DNA of 64,000 bases from Nitrospira sp. (GCA_016715825.1 JADJXO010000001.1:867001-931000), one strand, 5' to 3'; counted from the stretch's first letter, positions 17,257-26,762 are shown. The notes: generated by a model from the letters alone, not told the origin. Numbers and translations are program-made.

Positions 17257-17583
17257 CTATTTCCATACAGCATCAGGATTTAATTGAGCAGCTGGTGTTC
17301 CCTTCGCCACATGTTCATCGAGAATCGTGGCGACGTCGGTTTCCGTGACTTTAGAATACCATGTGTTGTCCGGATACACCACGACCGTGGGACCTTGCTC
17401 GCATGGCCCAAGACATCCTGTGGCACTGACCAATACTTCTCCGGGTGGAACAGCACGTTGCATCAACCCCATATTAAAAGCCATGAGCAACTGGGAAGCG
17501 CCAGCCGATCCACATGACGGCTTGGGATGTCCAGGAGGGCGGGAATTTGTGCACACGAGTATATGATACTTAGGTTTTGGCAT
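17257..17583 (-). CDS. Thioredoxin-like [2Fe-2S] ferredoxin
   Basis: The 108-aa product has the cysteine pattern of thioredoxin-like 2Fe-2S proteins: C11, C24, C57 and C61 (CLGPCEQGP is the second pair with X3). The strand-helix layout (HILVCTNSR, LLMAFNMG, VLVSATGCLG, VVVYPDNTWY) supports that fold. These proteins carry electrons or serve as a subunit domain; the redox partner is not visible here. A strong GAGGAG site 3 nt before the ATG supports the start. Immediately upstream on the minus strand is the GGCT-like gene, possibly in the same transcript. Confidence 0.92.
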   Translation of the reverse strand: MPKPKYHILVCTNSRPPGHPKPSCGSAGASQLLMAFNMGLMQRAVPPGEVLVSATGCLGPCEQGPTVVVYPDNTWYSKVTETDVATILDEHVAKGTPAAQLNPDAVWK

Positions 17584-17627
17584 AGTCTCCTCAATAAATT
17601 TGGTACGTAACCGTTTCCACGATCTGT

Positions 17628-18071
17628 CTATCGTGGTCTATACGACTCCCATTGTTGAATGACTTCCTCCGGAAACTTCCACTGTTTGAGGCCCTTCAAT
17701 ACCCAATCCAAATAGTGGTCTTTGGGTTTGAACTTGCCGATTGGCTTTGCCGCATAGGTGGTCACCAGTTCCTTTTCTCCACCCTCGGTCGAGACGGTGA
17801 CTTGCAGATGGCGATAGGCTCCCTGGGGCACATCCTGTTCGAACTGATCCATGATCGCGACGTCTTCATCCGTCAGTTCAAACACGCCACCCCAGGTCTT
17901 TTCACCCACCGAGTGGACGACACTGGCGAGCCCACACCGCCACTGTGACGACCATCGGCAAAACTTTACCGTGTGGTCGGCCAAGGTCGCCAGGTGCAGG
18001 AACCGATGTTCCGGGGCTCGTCGTGTGAGTTGCGAGGTATTAAGAAGATCGCCGTACAAAAAGAACTTCAT
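17628..18071 (-). CDS. Gamma-glutamylcyclotransferase-like protein
   Basis: The 147-aa product begins FFLYGDLLN, close to the YGSNL-type opening of the GGCT/AIG2 fold, has WGGVFELTDEDVAIMDQFE (conserved Glu within the E in the D-FE motif) and a late DWVLKGLKQWKFPEEVI-QW segment. GGCT-like enzymes cyclise gamma-glutamyl groups to 5-oxoproline; some members have other roles. Substrate is unknown. The start codon has no obvious ribosome-binding site. The divergent gene at 18297 has its own promoter region of 225 nt. Confidence 0.86.
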   Translation of the reverse strand: MKFFLYGDLLNTSQLTRRAPEHRFLHLATLADHTVKFCRWSSQWRCGLASVVHSVGEKTWGGVFELTDEDVAIMDQFEQDVPQGAYRHLQVTVSTEGGEKELVTTYAAKPIGKFKPKDHYLDWVLKGLKQWKFPEEVIQQWESYRPR

Positions 18072-18296
18072 GCATTTGACTCAGCTGTAACCGACCACCA
18101 CATTCATGTGTGGCTACTTGTAACACACCGCCTTTTCACCAGACAAGCACCAGACCTCTCGCTTATCGGGAACGCCTGCCCGCGACATTGACATGGCGTC
18201 CCAGCCTTCCTAAGATGCCAGACGTCCATACGGAGATCGGGCCTGACGTACAACCACATCCTGCATGGCGAGCACGAGACACTCCCAAGACCTTTC

Positions 18297-18746
18297 ATGA
18301 ATCGCATCATCCACTACGCGGTTGTGTGTGTTGTTATCTTGGGTGCGCTCTACTATGCGTGGACGACTTTGCCATCTGGAGCCCCATTACCTGAGCCGCA
18401 GGAAGCCGAAGCGTTAGCCTTGGTGAAAAATCACCCGGCGATCGGATATCCGACGATCGGGCAGGCCATGGAAGAGCATGTCCGTGCGATGAAAGCACGA
18501 GGGCAGGGAGTCCGTCTGGGAGCATGGCGAGTGAAACATGTCGAGGGAGATATTTTTGAAATTCGTATCCAGCTTCGTGACCAAGGGGTCCGGGGGCAGT
18601 GGTTCGAGCGGGAATTCATATGGCATGCCCACCTTGAACTCAAGAAAGTTAACGCCGCCTCGTTGCCGGCAGATGGAGTCACTCCGAAAGCGCCAGATCC
18701 CGAATCTCCCGCTTCACCCATACCACCCGGTCTCTCGACAAGCTAA
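18297..18746 (+). CDS. Membrane-anchored protein of unknown function
   Basis: The 149-aa product has one N-terminal membrane segment (residues 5 to 24) and then a soluble part with helix AEALALVKNHPAIGYPTIGQAMEEH and a strand-rich section (VRLGAWRVKHVEGDIFEIRIQLRDQG...WFEREFIWHAHLELKKV), ending in a Pro/Ser-rich tail. It could be a membrane-bound solute-binding or stress protein; I do not recognise it. It overlaps the convergent Rieske gene at its stop by 4 nt. Confidence 0.75.
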   Translation: MNRIIHYAVVCVVILGALYYAWTTLPSGAPLPEPQEAEALALVKNHPAIGYPTIGQAMEEHVRAMKARGQGVRLGAWRVKHVEGDIFEIRIQLRDQGVRGQWFEREFIWHAHLELKKVNAASLPADGVTPKAPDPESPASPIPPGLSTS

Positions 18747-19072
18747 ACCGGCTCTCGTAGAGATGGTGGAATGGCGATCTGAATGTCGTCCCCTTGAACA
18801 CGCACCTCGCAACACGTCACCTGGAAATTAGGATTTCCCACTCGTTCCCCGGAGGTCACGTCGAATTTCCATCCGTGCCAGGGACATTCGACCACCCTTT
18901 CGCACAAATTGCCTTCTCCGAGCGGACCACCCGCATGAGGGCAACTGTTATCGATCGCATAAAATAGTCCGTCCACGTTAAAGAGAGCGATCCAGATTCC
19001 GTCGACCGCGACGGTGCGTCCAGTGCCGGGCGGAATTTCGTGCCTGCGGGCGACTCTAACGAAATCATTCAT
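18743..19072 (-). CDS. Rieske [2Fe-2S] protein (NirD-like)
   Basis: The 109-aa product carries the Rieske cluster ligands in CPHAGGPL (C43, H45) and CPWHGW (second Cys and His, 17 residues later), in a single domain the size of NirD or a dioxygenase ferredoxin. Such proteins transfer one electron; here the oxidoreductase partner is not adjacent. It is convergent with the membrane protein gene, and divergent from the HNH gene (160 nt promoter space). NirD-like is a size-based analogy, not a proof of nitrite reductase role. Confidence 0.9.
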   Translation of the reverse strand: MNDFVRVARRHEIPPGTGRTVAVDGIWIALFNVDGLFYAIDNSCPHAGGPLGEGNLCERVVECPWHGWKFDVTSGERVGNPNFQVTCCEVRVQGDDIQIAIPPSLREPV

Positions 19073-19232
19073 GGTCGTGACGTCTCCATTGGTTTGCTAG
19101 AAACAGCGCCGGAAGGCGTGGTTGCTTGATTTCAACGCTACCTTATGGCATAGAATTATCAATTGATAGTCCAACCCTGCGGAAACACTCCGTGATTGCT
19201 ATGGAGGCCCCTCTCGGGGATGCGGTTCCTGC

Positions 19233-19778
19233 ATGGAAATGACCCTCCTACTTAACGCGACCTACGAACCTCTGCGGGTCGTCCATTGGCAAAAAGCGAT
19301 CGCGCTCCTGTGGCAAGGGAAAGTTGAAGTCCTGGAAGTGTACGACCGGGAAATCCACGGGATTTCGCTGTCCATCAAGCTGCCCGCTGTGATGCGGCTG
19401 CTGAAACTGGTCAAGTTAAAAGACAGCCATCGCGCCGTCAAGTTTTCACGTATCAATATTTTTACCCGAGATGGGTACTGTTGCCAATACTGCAATCGCA
19501 AGTTTCGAACCGAAGAACTCACCTTTGATCATGTCGTGCCGATCGCAAAGGGAGGGAAGAAGACGTGGGAGAACATCGTGACCGCCTGTTGGCGCTGCAA
19601 CAACCGCAAAAGTGGACGGACTCCTGAAGAAGCCAACATGAAGTTGAAGAAGCGCCCGATGAAACCTCGTTGGAGCCCCGTCATTACCATCACGATTGGC
19701 ATTCGCAATACACCGGAAAGCTGGCGTGATTATCTCTATTGGAACATGGAGTTGGACGCGGATTCAGCCGAGACGTAA
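19233..19778 (+). CDS. HNH endonuclease family protein
   Basis: The 181-aa product has a zinc-ribbon HNH domain: C84 and C87 (CQYC), D99-H100 (FDHVVPIAKGG), N114 (WENIVTACWRCNNRK) and C119/C122. The N-terminal 60 residues carry a conserved LLNATYEPL element often seen in chromosomal HNH proteins of the 5-methylcytosine-specific restriction type. It is not next to a methylase or restriction partner, so a housekeeping nuclease role is more likely than a defence role. It starts about 160 nt from the divergent Rieske gene. Confidence 0.93.
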   Translation: MEMTLLLNATYEPLRVVHWQKAIALLWQGKVEVLEVYDREIHGISLSIKLPAVMRLLKLVKLKDSHRAVKFSRINIFTRDGYCCQYCNRKFRTEELTFDHVVPIAKGGKKTWENIVTACWRCNNRKSGRTPEEANMKLKKRPMKPRWSPVITITIGIRNTPESWRDYLYWNMELDADSAET

Positions 19779-19921
19779 TTTTCTTCCTTTCCCGTCTCAT
19801 CCACCATCACGGTTCGTTCGAGACGATTCTCCTTGGGCATCTGAATTCCCTCTTGCATGATGGCGCTCATTCTCAGATACTGAGCCTGTCTGTTGAACAT
19901 GAGAAAAGGGGAGTCTCGTTC

Positions 19922-20584
19922 ATGGCTGCCAACCCTGGGTTTCCGCTCGTCCTAGACGTCAAAGGCTGGCCTGTTGTCGTCATCGGTGGGGATGAGGAGG
20001 CTGCGGAGAAATCCCAACGTCTCCTGGATTCTGGAGCACGAGTCACCGTCATCAGTCCAACGCTGAATGAACCACTGCGCCATCTCGCAGCATCAGGCAA
20101 GATCATCCATCGTGGTCGTTTTTTTCGCGATGCAGACCTGGAACATGCGATTCTGATGCTCAACACGATTCGTGGCGATCGCGATTTTGCGCAGATGCTT
20201 CTGGCTCAATCTCGAGAGAAAGGAGTCCTGCTCTGGTCTGTCGACTACCCAGAGGCAAGCAGTGTCACGATGCCGGCGGTGGTGGCCGCAGGTCATGTCC
20301 GCATCGCCATCAGTACAAGCGGGATGGCTCCGGCTCTTTCAGGGTTCATGAAGGAGGATCTTGAACATATCCTGGATACGGAATTTATTGAGTTTGTGGA
20401 ATGGCTGGGGCAGCTGCGTGAACAGGCCAAAGTCGATGAACCGGATGCCGAGAAACGCCGCGCACTCCTCCACGAGGCATTAGACGGATTTCGATTCCTC
20501 GGTCGTGTACACTATCCCAAAGTCTGGTTGGACAAACGATCCCAGCCTGCGACAGATCTACAATCTCATACTGATACACAATAG
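19922..20584 (+). CDS. Precorrin-2 dehydrogenase / sirohydrochlorin ferrochelatase-like protein
   Basis: The 220-aa product resembles the N-terminal part of siroheme synthase: VLDVKGWPVVVIGGDEEAAEKSQRLLDSG, then ISPTLNEPLRHL, HRGRFFRDADLE--IL, and SSVTMPAVVAAGHVRIAISTSGMAPAL. It should oxidise precorrin-2 and may insert iron. I chose the ATG at 19922, with AAGGGGAG about 10 nt upstream, not the long in-frame extension to 19739 inside the HNH gene. The methyltransferase that makes precorrin-2 is the cobA-hemD fusion at 40352. Followed 8 nt later by the MTH1187 gene. Confidence 0.92.
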   Translation: MAANPGFPLVLDVKGWPVVVIGGDEEAAEKSQRLLDSGARVTVISPTLNEPLRHLAASGKIIHRGRFFRDADLEHAILMLNTIRGDRDFAQMLLAQSREKGVLLWSVDYPEASSVTMPAVVAAGHVRIAISTSGMAPALSGFMKEDLEHILDTEFIEFVEWLGQLREQAKVDEPDAEKRRALLHEALDGFRFLGRVHYPKVWLDKRSQPATDLQSHTDTQ

Positions 20585-20592
20585 GAGCGCCG

Positions 20593-20901
20593 ATGGTTCT
20601 ACTGGAATTCAGCATGTCGCCGTTAGGAAAGAGTGAGAGTGTCGGAAAGTATGTCGCCCGCTCGCTGGACATTATCGATAAGAGTGGAGTGTCCTATCGA
20701 CTGAATCCCATGGGAACCGTCTTGGAAGGGGACTGGGAACAGGTATTCTCGGTGGTGCAAACATGCTATGAGCGGATGAAAAAAGATTGTAACCGTATCT
20801 CATGCACGATCAAAGTCGACTATCGCAAAGGCCATTCCGGCCGTCTTCAGAGTAAGATGGCCAGCATTGAGAAGACGCTGAAACGAAGAGTGAAACGATA
20901 G
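20593..20901 (+). CDS. MTH1187 family (thiamine-binding/UPF0045) protein
   Basis: The 102-aa product matches the MTH1187 (UPF0045) family: LLEFSMSPLGKSESVGKYVARSLDIIDKSGVSYRLNPMGTVLEGDWEQVFSVVQ and the end in RV-R. Members are small homotetrameric proteins, and some bind thiamine. Family length is about 100 aa, so this is full length. It is 8 nt downstream of the precorrin-2 dehydrogenase gene and likely co-transcribed with it. Role in the cell is not established. Confidence 0.92.
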   Translation: MVLLEFSMSPLGKSESVGKYVARSLDIIDKSGVSYRLNPMGTVLEGDWEQVFSVVQTCYERMKKDCNRISCTIKVDYRKGHSGRLQSKMASIEKTLKRRVKR

Positions 20902-21252
20902 CTGCTGCCATGTTCGACAGACCTCAGACCTGAATGGCACGCGACCAACACGTGTGGCTTCAGAGCGACAGCCACCGATCCTTGTTCAGATCTCATCAGG
21001 GCTTCTCCGTACAATTTCACCGAGCTCATCCCATCTTTAGAGCAATACGCCCCCTCTGAGGCAAGGGGAGAATGCTTCGTATTGAAAAGCATGGGTATCG
21101 TCTATATACTCGCGGACCATACGTGGTATTCCTGTACGTGAACTGCGCAGAGACTCTCCTGTGACACGTGCAGTTTCTGAGCCGTCGGCATGACCGACTT
21201 CGCACCACGCCCAATTCCGTCCACTGAATAGGTTGACTCAGGGGATGATGTC
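20902..21252. other. 351-nt intergenic region before the hybrid kinase
   Basis: No credible gene is found. It holds a short inverted pair AAGCAT/ATGCTT near 21072-21092 and a TTGAAA-N17-TATACT promoter at 21082-21110 (listed separately). The long leader of about 140 nt before the kinase ATG is unexplained and may carry regulatory RNA sequence. Confidence 0.5.
21082..21110 (+). promoter_or_regulatory. Sigma-70-type promoter for the hybrid kinase
   Basis: TTGAAA at 21082-21087, a 17-nt spacer and TATACT at 21105-21110. Both hexamers differ from consensus at one base. Expected transcription start near 21117; the kinase ATG lies 136 nt further on. Confidence 0.5.
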
Positions 21253-24111
21253 ATGACCAGCAGCACGCTTGACGCCGTCGAAGCGAAATTCCATTCGAAC
21301 GTCGAATTGTTCCCGAAGCATCGTACCATTCTTGAGCAAGGCGCGATGGTCTTTCGTCCGTTTGGTTTGGATGAAGAGGGACAGACGATCAGAGACCTCA
21401 GTGGTGTCAGCATCAGAGCCGTGACGGTCTTTCTAGAAAAATTGGTGGCATCCGAACGCGGGACACCAGCCGGGAAAGAGGCGGTGGACAACCTATGTGG
21501 TCTCTTGAACGATCAAATCAGGGATCCGGTCTACCATGTCACTCCTGATTTTCTGAGAAATCCATGGAATAGCTATTCTTACGAATTCACCTGCTACCTC
21601 TACGAGTTTTGCGAGCAGATCTCCGGTGACCACCGTTTTACCTTCAAGGCTGGAGCGGAAAAGGTGTCTCCGATCATGCTGGCGCTGACGCGACCGTTTT
21701 CGCTCTCCCAGATTTACACGATGTTTCCGTACTTCGGGAACAAATTCACCTCGGGTTCAGTCGAGTTTCGCACCTTGGAAGTGACCAATGAGACCGCGAC
21801 GGTGGCCATGCGGTTCACCGACCGGACCCTTCGTCAATTTGGGCGCTATCGGAGGCGGTGTGCCTGTCTGGTTTGCCAATCCGCACAGGGAATCATGGTC
21901 GCGATGGCCAATCGGATTCATGGCCTTTCACAACCCGACACAATAGAGACCTCCTGTATCGGCAATGATGATGAATGGTGCCAATGGACGATTCGCTGGC
22001 ATGAGGAGGGGGGGTATCGAAGTCGATTCTGGCGAGCGACATCCTCGATCGACCGGGCACGACCCACTTTCCCAAGCAACGACGTCGCCACCGGCGCCGA
22101 CAGTGAGCAAGCCGTTCCCAAAGCGACGACCAAGCGAGTCGATTCTCCAGTTCATACTCAGCAGCATTTCACCTGGTTCTTGTGGGGAGGCGTGCTGGGG
22201 CTTGCCCTCATGGCAGGAGTCGGCATACTCAATCCAACGGTCAGTTTCGGCGAGGTCGTGTTAGTTGGGCTCTGCCCGATCCTCGCTGTCGGCATCATGG
22301 TCAACCGGAGACTGCTTCGAGAGAGTGAACGACGCGAGGCCTTGATTCAAGAGCAAATCACTTTTGTCGAATCACGCCATGAGGAATTGCGCGACGCGTA
22401 TCTCGAACAAGAACAGATGCGTGTCGAGCTCCGTCGCAAAGTCGCGCAACTCACGGCATTGCATCGGGCGGGCCTCTCCTTCAGCTCAACCTTTGAGCAG
22501 GATGCCCTCCTCCATCAAGTGTTGGAAGCGCTCACGCATGAACTCAACTACAACAGTGCTATGGTGTCGATGTTCGATCCCTTCGAACATGTCATCCAGC
22601 ACATCCGTTTGATCGGCGCGCCTCCCGAAGTTGAAACATTCGCCCAATCTTGTCGAATTCCAATCACCGATCGTGAAAGTCCAGAAGGCGTGGTGGTATT
22701 GCAGGGCGAGCCTCTCTTGGTCAAGGACATTGAAACGATTCGGCAGCGACTTCATCCACTCAATCAACGTTTGGCGGAGTTGAGTCGCACCAAAGGCTTG
22801 GTCGTGGTCCCCATCAAGACCAAAGGCCGTGTGTGGGGGATGCTGACCGTCGATCGGTCACACAACCAAAGCGTGACCGAAGACGATTTGGATCTGATGA
22901 AGACGGTCGCGAGTCAAGTTTCGATCGCGTTAGATAATGCATCCGCCTACCGACAGATCGAGGCGTGGAATGAAGGCCTTGAGTTGAAAGTCAAAGAACG
23001 GACCGAAGCGCTGGAACGAGCCGATCACCTGCGTGCACAATTTCTTTCCCATGTCTCTCACGAGCTACGAACACCGCTGACATCGATCAAAGGGTTTATA
23101 CAAAATCTTCTGGACGGCCTTACCGGTCCGTTGAACGAAAAACAGCAGCGCTATCTGATGCGCATGTCGGACAACTCAGATCGATTGGTACGGATGATTG
23201 AAGAACTCCTCGATCGGACCCGTATCGAGACCGGACGATTGGAAGTCCGACAGACCGATGTGCAACTTGAACCCTGCCTGACCGATGTGATCGAACAACT
23301 GAGACCGCTGGCTCAGGCAAAACAGCAAACACTTGAGTTCTGTCCTCCCGGATCGAGCGTCGTCGTGTGGGCGGATCGTGATCGTTTGATTCAAACCGTC
23401 GTGAATCTTGTCCAAAACGCCATTAAATTCACACCTCCGGGTGGGCACGTGACCGTCGCCTGTGAGCTGAGGAACGACCAAACGGCCACTGTCTTTGTGC
23501 GAGACACCGGCCCCGGCATTCCTCCCGAGCACCTCAACAAGATTTTTGATCCATTCTTCCGCATTCAGCAAGGCCACCGTACCGCCCCCAAAGGCTTGGG
23601 CCTTGGTCTTTCGATCGTGAAAACCTTGGTTGAATTGCAAGGAGGGCAGGTGACGGCAGGCAATCATGAAGCAGGAGGCGCTGAGGTAGCATTCACGATT
23701 CCCATTCATTCGGTCGAGATCACGCCACTTTCTGCTTCCTCTCTCATTGATCGACGCATTTTGGTGGTGGATGACGACACCGATATTCAACAACTGCTCC
23801 TCGATCGCCTCCGCGCCCGCGGGTACCAGACCTTTTCCGCCGCCAATGGTCACCAGGCTCTAGAAGCCCTACGGTCACAAGAGTTTCATGGGTTGATTCT
23901 TGATATCGGAATCGGCCAGATCGACGGGTTGGAAGTGCTTCGCCGAATCCGCAAGACCAATCAGCAGCTCCCCATCATCATGATTACCGCGTCGGGATCT
24001 CAGGAGCTTGCCGTTAAAGCCATCGAGATGGGAGCTCAAGCCTACTTACTCAAACCGTTTGACGCAGTGGCACTTCAGCAGTCTATGGATCGTTGGTTTC
24101 ACGGCGCGTGA
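21253..24111 (+). CDS. Hybrid sensor histidine kinase with V4R-like N-terminal domain, GAF and receiver
   Basis: The 952-aa product has, in order: an N-terminal soluble region with V4R/heme-NO-binding-like features (residues 1-250, with a C-rich ETSCIGNDDEWCQWTIRW), two membrane segments (about 305-325 and 332-352), a coiled coil, a GAF domain (about 405-560), HisKA with H603 (HVSHELRTP), HATPase with DTGPGIP and GLGLGLS, and a C-terminal receiver (ILVVDDD, phosphoacceptor D884). It is a full-length hybrid kinase. The next gene begins 13 nt after its stop. The cue of the N-terminal domain is unknown; a small molecule or lipid is plausible. Confidence 0.93.
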   Translation: MTSSTLDAVEAKFHSNVELFPKHRTILEQGAMVFRPFGLDEEGQTIRDLSGVSIRAVTVFLEKLVASERGTPAGKEAVDNLCGLLNDQIRDPVYHVTPDFLRNPWNSYSYEFTCYLYEFCEQISGDHRFTFKAGAEKVSPIMLALTRPFSLSQIYTMFPYFGNKFTSGSVEFRTLEVTNETATVAMRFTDRTLRQFGRYRRRCACLVCQSAQGIMVAMANRIHGLSQPDTIETSCIGNDDEWCQWTIRWHEEGGYRSRFWRATSSIDRARPTFPSNDVATGADSEQAVPKATTKRVDSPVHTQQHFTWFLWGGVLGLALMAGVGILNPTVSFGEVVLVGLCPILAVGIMVNRRLLRESERREALIQEQITFVESRHEELRDAYLEQEQMRVELRRKVAQLTALHRAGLSFSSTFEQDALLHQVLEALTHELNYNSAMVSMFDPFEHVIQHIRLIGAPPEVETFAQSCRIPITDRESPEGVVVLQGEPLLVKDIETIRQRLHPLNQRLAELSRTKGLVVVPIKTKGRVWGMLTVDRSHNQSVTEDDLDLMKTVASQVSIALDNASAYRQIEAWNEGLELKVKERTEALERADHLRAQFLSHVSHELRTPLTSIKGFIQNLLDGLTGPLNEKQQRYLMRMSDNSDRLVRMIEELLDRTRIETGRLEVRQTDVQLEPCLTDVIEQLRPLAQAKQQTLEFCPPGSSVVVWADRDRLIQTVVNLVQNAIKFTPPGGHVTVACELRNDQTATVFVRDTGPGIPPEHLNKIFDPFFRIQQGHRTAPKGLGLGLSIVKTLVELQGGQVTAGNHEAGGAEVAFTIPIHSVEITPLSASSLIDRRILVVDDDTDIQQLLLDRLRARGYQTFSAANGHQALEALRSQEFHGLILDIGIGQIDGLEVLRRIRKTNQQLPIIMITASGSQELAVKAIEMGAQAYLLKPFDAVALQQSMDRWFHGA

Positions 24112-24124
24112 TGTCACGAGAATC

Positions 24125-25564
24125 ATGATGCATCGGGTCATCGTTAGATTTCTCTCACGCACACGATGCGGGGTTTCCCAGGATGCCGCGGCAGCCCGCC
24201 GCACGATCACGCTCGCTTTTCTGCTTGTTCTTGTTGGAATCGGTGCCGCCTGTCCTGCATCGGCTCAAGTTCCTCGGGTCTATGGACAAGGGGCGGCAGC
24301 CTCAGGAATGGGAAACGCTTTTGCCGCACAGGCTGACAATCCTTCCGCTCTTCATTACAACCCGGCCGGGATGACGCAACTGCGAGGCGTGCAGACGATG
24401 GCCGGCGGCACGTTCGTCGGTGGAACCTCCGACTTTAGAAGTCCGACGGGGATTTCAGTCACCGGTGACCACGATGGGGCTTTCGCCTGGCCTGGTCCAG
24501 GCCACGGCTATATCACAGCGAATCTGAGCGATATCGGGTTTGCCTCACTTGAGAAACTGACGATCGGCGTGGGAATTACCACTCCCTTTGGGTCGGTCAT
24601 GAGGTGGCCTGAAACCAGTCCTTTCAACAGGATTACCACGTTTACGGCATTTCCCCTCTTTGACATCAAACCGACATTCGCCTATCAGCTGTTCCCCAAT
24701 CTTTCGATTGGTGCCGGCGCTGACATCTACACGTTTGCCAGCTTTTTCGGGGAAGGACATGCGGAACTGCAATCTGTTTCGCCTGGCGGTCTGGCACCCG
24801 CAGGAAGCAAGCTCGAATTTAGTGGCAGCGGCACCGCCCCTGGATTCAATATCAGCGCCCTGTACACGGCGCTTCGAAACAAAGATGGGCAACCGACCGC
24901 AAATCTTGCCGTCGTGTACAGAAGCCAGGCCACCCTTCATCTAGACGGAGCCTTACTAGCCAACGGCATCAAAATCCAAGATGCAACAACAACCTTTGTC
25001 TTGCCACAAGTGATCACCGGAGGCGTGGCGCTGTGGCCTATCCGAGAGGCGGCGCGCGAGTGGAAACTTGAACTCAACGTAGATTACGTCGGTTGGAAAT
25101 CGGTCAGGAATTTAGACATCCACCTAGCCAACGGCATCGTCATCCCTCAACCACAAAACTGGAGAGGCACATACGCTATTTTGGCTGGAACTGAGTACCG
25201 GTGGTTGCAAATCAATCGCCTACCAGGCTGGGAGATCGCGCTGCGAGGTGGTTATACAAACCAGCAGGCGCAAGTGCCGGACCTCAATTTTAATCCTGGG
25301 GTCCCATCCGCCGACTTGCATGTGATTTCGACCGGCATCGGCCTGATTTGCCAAGGAACTGGATCGTTCCTGGGCCTCATCCCGTGTGGAAGTTTTGGAA
25401 TAGGGTCGGTTAGGACCACGCTCGTTGGTTTGGATATTTTTTACCAAGCGTTTCTCTATGAACCGCGAACCATTTCCGGAAATACCGATCTCCGCGCAAC
25501 GGTAAACGGGCTCTACAGTTCCACATTGCACGCCGGTGGGTTTTCCATTCGTGCGAGCTTCTAA
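24125..25564 (+). CDS. OmpP1/FadL/TodX family outer membrane protein
   Basis: The 479-aa product has a long signal peptide (to about residue 48, ACPASAQ), then the FadL N-terminal pattern VYGQGAAASGMGNAFAAQADNPSALHYNPAGMTQL. Beta-strand-rich sequence continues to the C-terminal aromatic residue F. FadL-type porins pass hydrophobic compounds such as long-chain fatty acids. The ATG at 24125 (or 24128) is 13 nt after the kinase stop; a frame extending into the kinase gene is not used. Co-transcription with the kinase is likely. Substrate unknown. Confidence 0.9.
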   Translation: MMHRVIVRFLSRTRCGVSQDAAAARRTITLAFLLVLVGIGAACPASAQVPRVYGQGAAASGMGNAFAAQADNPSALHYNPAGMTQLRGVQTMAGGTFVGGTSDFRSPTGISVTGDHDGAFAWPGPGHGYITANLSDIGFASLEKLTIGVGITTPFGSVMRWPETSPFNRITTFTAFPLFDIKPTFAYQLFPNLSIGAGADIYTFASFFGEGHAELQSVSPGGLAPAGSKLEFSGSGTAPGFNISALYTALRNKDGQPTANLAVVYRSQATLHLDGALLANGIKIQDATTTFVLPQVITGGVALWPIREAAREWKLELNVDYVGWKSVRNLDIHLANGIVIPQPQNWRGTYAILAGTEYRWLQINRLPGWEIALRGGYTNQQAQVPDLNFNPGVPSADLHVISTGIGLICQGTGSFLGLIPCGSFGIGSVRTTLVGLDIFYQAFLYEPRTISGNTDLRATVNGLYSSTLHAGGFSIRASF

Positions 25565-25625
25565 CTAGACCCTCCACCAGATGTCTCAGACCTTGCGAGT
25601 GTGAATACAGCACAGCCGAGAGGCA

Positions 25626-26762
25626 TTATGATGAAGAACGATAGCACCGTGGAATTTTGGGGCTGATCGCGCAGAGCACTTCATAGGAAATTGTGTCGCT
25701 CCAATCGGCAATGTCCTGGGCCGTGATTCGTTCAGTTCCCTGTTCTCCGATCAGGACCACTTCATCCCCAACAGCGATGTCTTCGATTTCCGTCACATCC
25801 ACCATCATCATGTCCATGCAGACGATACCCGCGATCGTAGCCCGTTGTCCACGAATGAGCACCTGGCCTCGATTTGACAGGCGCCGGCTGACCCCACTGG
25901 AGTAGCCGATCGGAAGAACGGCTACTCTAGTCGGCCGTCTCGCCATGAACGTGCGATTATAACTAACGGTTTGCCCTGGTTGAATCAACTTCAGCTGCAC
26001 AATCCTGGTCGTGAGTGAGAGAATTGGTCTGAGGTCAGGAGGCCGAACGGAAGAGGGTAGCGTGTGATAGCCATAGAGCATAATGCCTGGCCGAACCAAG
26101 GAGTAGTGAGCCGATGGGAAACGAACAATACCCGCGCTGTTCGCGAGATGAATCAGAGGCGTGCTGAATCCCGCTTCGCGCACGACCTTGAGCGCCTGAT
26201 CAAACAGAGTGACCTGCTGCTCAGTTGGACCAGGCTCCAACCCATCCGAATCGGCCAAGTGAGACATCACGCCTTCCAGACACAACGACGGAGGTATCAC
26301 GTGTTTCCTCAAGATGGTTTCCAGCTCACTGTGTGTGAGCCCCAACCGGCCCATGCCGGTGTCAACCTTCAGATGAATCGGGTAGGGGAAGGCGTATCGA
26401 GCAGCACACTGTCCCAGCATTGTGAGGATCGCCGGATCACTGACCACTGGAGTAAGCCGATGAGCAACGAGGTCCTCCACGTGTTGTGAAAAAACCGGCC
26501 CGAGAATCACGATCGATGTTGTGATACCGGTTTGACGGAGGACGATTCCTTCTTCGATCGAGAACACGGCAAGACGACCGATGCCTTGCTGGACTAAGGC
26601 CTGTGCTGTTTTCACAGCCCCATGACCATACGCATTGGCCTTGACGACCGCCATGACGTTACAGCCGGGTGAGAGAAAACGGCGGAGCTGGAGAACATTG
26701 TGGGCCAGAGCCGTCAAATCAACGGTGGCTACGGTAGGGGAAACGTCAGACGGAATCAGCAC
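25626..26762 (-). CDS. alr: Alanine racemase
   Basis: The 378-aa product has the PLP lysine K41 (VVKANAYGHG), HLKVDTGMGRLG near residue 135, SYNRTF and IGYSSG (the conserved tyrosine kept, D of the usual YADG replaced by S), and GIVCMDMMMVD. It converts L- to D-alanine for peptidoglycan. It is the last gene of the rpsB-tsf-pyrH-frr run, 29 nt from frr on the same strand, and is convergent with the porin gene. Family length normal. Confidence 0.95.
   Translation of the reverse strand: MLIPSDVSPTVATVDLTALAHNVLQLRRFLSPGCNVMAVVKANAYGHGAVKTAQALVQQGIGRLAVFSIEEGIVLRQTGITTSIVILGPVFSQHVEDLVAHRLTPVVSDPAILTMLGQCAARYAFPYPIHLKVDTGMGRLGLTHSELETILRKHVIPPSLCLEGVMSHLADSDGLEPGPTEQQVTLFDQALKVVREAGFSTPLIHLANSAGIVRFPSAHYSLVRPGIMLYGYHTLPSSVRPPDLRPILSLTTRIVQLKLIQPGQTVSYNRTFMARRPTRVAVLPIGYSSGVSRRLSNRGQVLIRGQRATIAGIVCMDMMMVDVTEIEDIAVGDEVVLIGEQGTERITAQDIADWSDTISYEVLCAISPKIPRCYRSSS

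Noticed and set aside
23176..23853. 225-aa minus-strand frame inside the hybrid kinase
   Set aside because: Antisense to conserved kinase motifs; no start signal and no family pattern.
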